A stretch of 6,043 nucleotides of DNA from Cycloclasticus sp. (lineage in GTDB: Bacteria; Pseudomonadota; Gammaproteobacteria; Methylococcales; Cycloclasticaceae). Each line of letters starts with the position of its first letter. The first letter of the stretch is position 1. Location: assembly GCA_012960055.1 (NCBI GenBank), contig DUCA01000011.1, positions 2,657-8,699 on the forward strand, written 5' to 3'. The notes under the pieces were generated by a model, which worked only from the letters and a program-made list of their open reading frames with translations, had not been told where the DNA came from and searched no databases. This document shows, one piece after another, positions 4,473 to 6,043 of the stretch. A program made the position numbers and the translations under genes.

Positions 4473-5804
4473 ATGTCATTTGAATCCCTCGGCTTACATG
4501 CCGATATACTTCGCGCTGTATCTGAAAAAGGTTACACAACACCCACCCCTATCCAACTGCAAGCCATTCCACCGGTATTAGACGGCAAAGATTTAATGGG
4601 TGGAGCACAAACTGGAACCGGTAAAACCGCTGGTTTCACTTTGCCCTTATTACAACGCCTAATGAGCACACGATCCAACAAAAGCAAGCCCACTATTCGT
4701 GCGTTAGTACTAACACCAACGCGTGAGTTAGCAGCACAAGTGGGCGAAAGCATTGCCGAATACGGAAAATACCTGCCTTTACGCTCAACCGTGATTTTTG
4801 GCGGCGTAAAAATCAACCCGCAAATCCAAAAACTTCGTAATGGCGTGGATATTCTTATCGCCACACCGGGCCGCTTACTGGATCACGTAAGTCAAAAAAC
4901 CATCGACCTATCTCATGTCGATATGTTGATACTGGACGAAGCCGACAGAATGTTGGATATGGGCTTTATCCACGACATCCGCAAAGTGCTCGCCGTGGTG
5001 CCAAAAGAAAAACAGACCTTACTGTTCTCAGCCACCTTTTCTAACGATATTAAAAAACTGGCGAATAGTTTATTAAGCAACCCAACATTGATTGAGGTTG
5101 CTCGCGAAAACACCACCGCCGAGAGCATTACACAAGTTGTTCATCCAGTAGATAAGAAGCGTAAGCGCGAGTTATTATCGTTTTTAATCGGTAGCAATAA
5201 TTGGCAACAAGTGCTTGTTTTTACCCGCACCAAACACGGCGCAAACAAGCTGACCGAACAGCTGAATACAGACGGCATTACCGCTGCTGCCATTCACGGT
5301 AACAAAAGCCAAGCAGCGAGAACCAAAGCCTTGGCAAACTTCAAATCTAACAACATTCGTGTGTTGGTCGCAACGGATATCGCCGCTCGCGGCATTGATA
5401 TTGACCAACTTCCTCATGTGGTGAATTTCGAGTTGCCCAACGTGCCCGAAGATTACGTCCATCGTATTGGCCGTACCGGTCGCGCAGGAAACGAAGGTGA
5501 AGCCATGTCATTGGTCTGCGTAGACGAACTTAAACTGCTTAAAGGCATTGAAAGTTTGATTAAACGCAACATACCAACAGTTACACTCGAAGGCTACGAG
5601 CCAGACCCAAGCATTAAAGCCGAGCCCATTAAAAATGGCCGAGGTGGCCCCCGTCCGCAGAAAAAAACGAACCATCGTAAACCAAATGGTCGCAAGCCAA
5701 ACGCATCGAACCAGCAGCAGCGCCCTCAATCTAAAGCGAAACCCAGCAATCAAAATCGCCAGCGTAACACTGCCAACCGTCCAGAGAACTTTGGCAACCG
5801 ATAA
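4473..5804 (+). CDS. rhlE: RhlE, DEAD-box ATP-dependent RNA helicase
   Basis: An ATP-driven RNA helicase that unwinds short RNA duplexes and takes part in ribosome assembly and RNA turnover. The 443 residues match RhlE from the first residue (MSFESLGL), which fixes the start. Motifs appear in order: Q motif GYTTPTPIQ (20-28), motif I AQTGTGKT (45-52), Ia PTRELAAQ (82-89), Ib TPGR (131-134), II DEAD (155-158), III SAT (186-188), IV VLVFTRTK (247-254), V ARGIDI (305-310), VI HRIGRTGR (330-337). GYEPDPSIKAEPI (374-386) is a typical RhlE junction. The tail (about 388-443) is disordered, basic and rich in Asn, Gln, Pro and Lys, probably RNA-binding. The ribosome site is weak (GAG, 7 nt before ATG) behind a long structured leader. 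ybiT starts 36 nt downstream with no terminator between. Confidence 0.97.
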   Translation: MSFESLGLHADILRAVSEKGYTTPTPIQLQAIPPVLDGKDLMGGAQTGTGKTAGFTLPLLQRLMSTRSNKSKPTIRALVLTPTRELAAQVGESIAEYGKYLPLRSTVIFGGVKINPQIQKLRNGVDILIATPGRLLDHVSQKTIDLSHVDMLILDEADRMLDMGFIHDIRKVLAVVPKEKQTLLFSATFSNDIKKLANSLLSNPTLIEVARENTTAESITQVVHPVDKKRKRELLSFLIGSNNWQQVLVFTRTKHGANKLTEQLNTDGITAAAIHGNKSQAARTKALANFKSNNIRVLVATDIAARGIDIDQLPHVVNFELPNVPEDYVHRIGRTGRAGNEGEAMSLVCVDELKLLKGIESLIKRNIPTVTLEGYEPDPSIKAEPIKNGRGGPRPQKKTNHRKPNGRKPNASNQQQRPQSKAKPSNQNRQRNTANRPENFGNR

Positions 5805-5840
5805 ATACCCCATCAATCAGAACATTACTGGAAATAAATT

Positions 5841-6043
5841 ATGTTAATTAGCTCAAACGTCACCATGCAATTTGGCGCCAAGCCATTATTTGAAAACGTC
5901 TCAGCCAAGTTTGGCAACGGTAACCGCTACGGTCTGATTGGCGCAAACGGTTGCGGCAAATCAACCTATATGAATATCCTTGGCGGCGGCTTAGAACCCA
6001 CCGCAGGCAATGTGTCATTAGAAGCCGGCGAGCGCATCGGTAA
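5841..6043 (+). CDS. ybiT: YbiT-type ABC-F ATPase, N-terminal part (runs off the window)
   Basis: ABC-F proteins are soluble twin-ATPase proteins that bind the ribosome E site and affect translation; YbiT is one of the E. coli members. Only 67 codons are inside the window. They match the YbiT start closely: MLISSNVTMQFGAKPLFENV, then the Walker A motif GANGCGKST (34-42) with Lys40, then LGGGLEPTAGNVSLEAGERIG. Position 38 is Cys where E. coli YbiT has Ser, a tolerated variable position. Full-length YbiT is about 530 residues. GGA lies 8 nt before the ATG. With 36 nt to rhlE and no terminator, co-transcription with rhlE is likely. Confidence 0.92.
   Translation, partial: MLISSNVTMQFGAKPLFENVSAKFGNGNRYGLIGANGCGKSTYMNILGGGLEPTAGNVSLEAGERIG

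Noticed and set aside
5508..5816. Minus-strand open frame of 102 codons under the rhlE tail, and similar ones at 4532-4864, 4913-5128 and 5184-5462
   Set aside because: All lie opposite the well-matched rhlE coding frame and have no ribosome site or family motif.
5635..5847. Plus-strand 70-codon frame overlapping the end of rhlE and running into ybiT
   Set aside because: Out of frame with rhlE in its low-complexity basic tail; no independent support. It is not a frameshifted continuation, because rhlE ends normally for the family.

Overview
The window looks like a chromosomal segment from a gammaproteobacterium of moderate GC, possibly marine. The basis is protein similarity recognised by eye: RlmN, Ndk, IscA, RhlE and YbiT all read closely like their Escherichia/Pseudomonas counterparts. 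The order ndk-rlmN-pilF/pilW-like lipoprotein is typical of gammaproteobacterial chromosomes. I cannot name the genus. There is no tRNA, rRNA, CRISPR array, insertion sequence or phage gene, so this is core rather than accessory DNA.

Layout: positions 1 to about 4100 are entirely minus strand. Read in the direction of transcription (right to left) the genes are a CspA-type cold-shock protein (4098-3898) with an intrinsic terminator, an AEC-family membrane transporter (3824-2871), an unrecognised four-helix membrane protein (2788-2333), iscA (2279-1950), a 213-bp gap with a terminator-like hairpin and a possible promoter, ndk (1736-1305), rlmN (1298-219) and, overlapping it by 4 nt, the start of a lipoprotein gene of PilF/PilW type (222-4). 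That last reading frame stops after 72 codons, inside what should be its first TPR. The plus strand carries rhlE (4473-5804) and the first 67 codons of ybiT (5841 to the window end).

The most interesting part is the 374-bp divergent region between csp and rhlE (4099-4472). It holds a 22-bp direct repeat in two copies (19/22 identical, 31 bp apart), a perfect TATAAT box facing rhlE, and then about 147 nt of rhlE leader that can fold into three successive stem-loops. One contains a perfect 9-bp stem enclosed by a separate 7-bp outer stem. This suggests shared control of a cold-shock RNA chaperone and an RNA helicase, plus RNA-level control of rhlE. I do not recognise the leader as a known RNA family.

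Functionally, most recognised genes concern RNA and translation: RlmN modifies 23S rRNA and tRNA, RhlE remodels RNA, Csp melts RNA, and YbiT is a ribosome-associated ABC-F ATPase. Ndk balances nucleotide pools. IscA delivers iron or Fe-S clusters, which RlmN needs. The rest of the isc operon is absent here.
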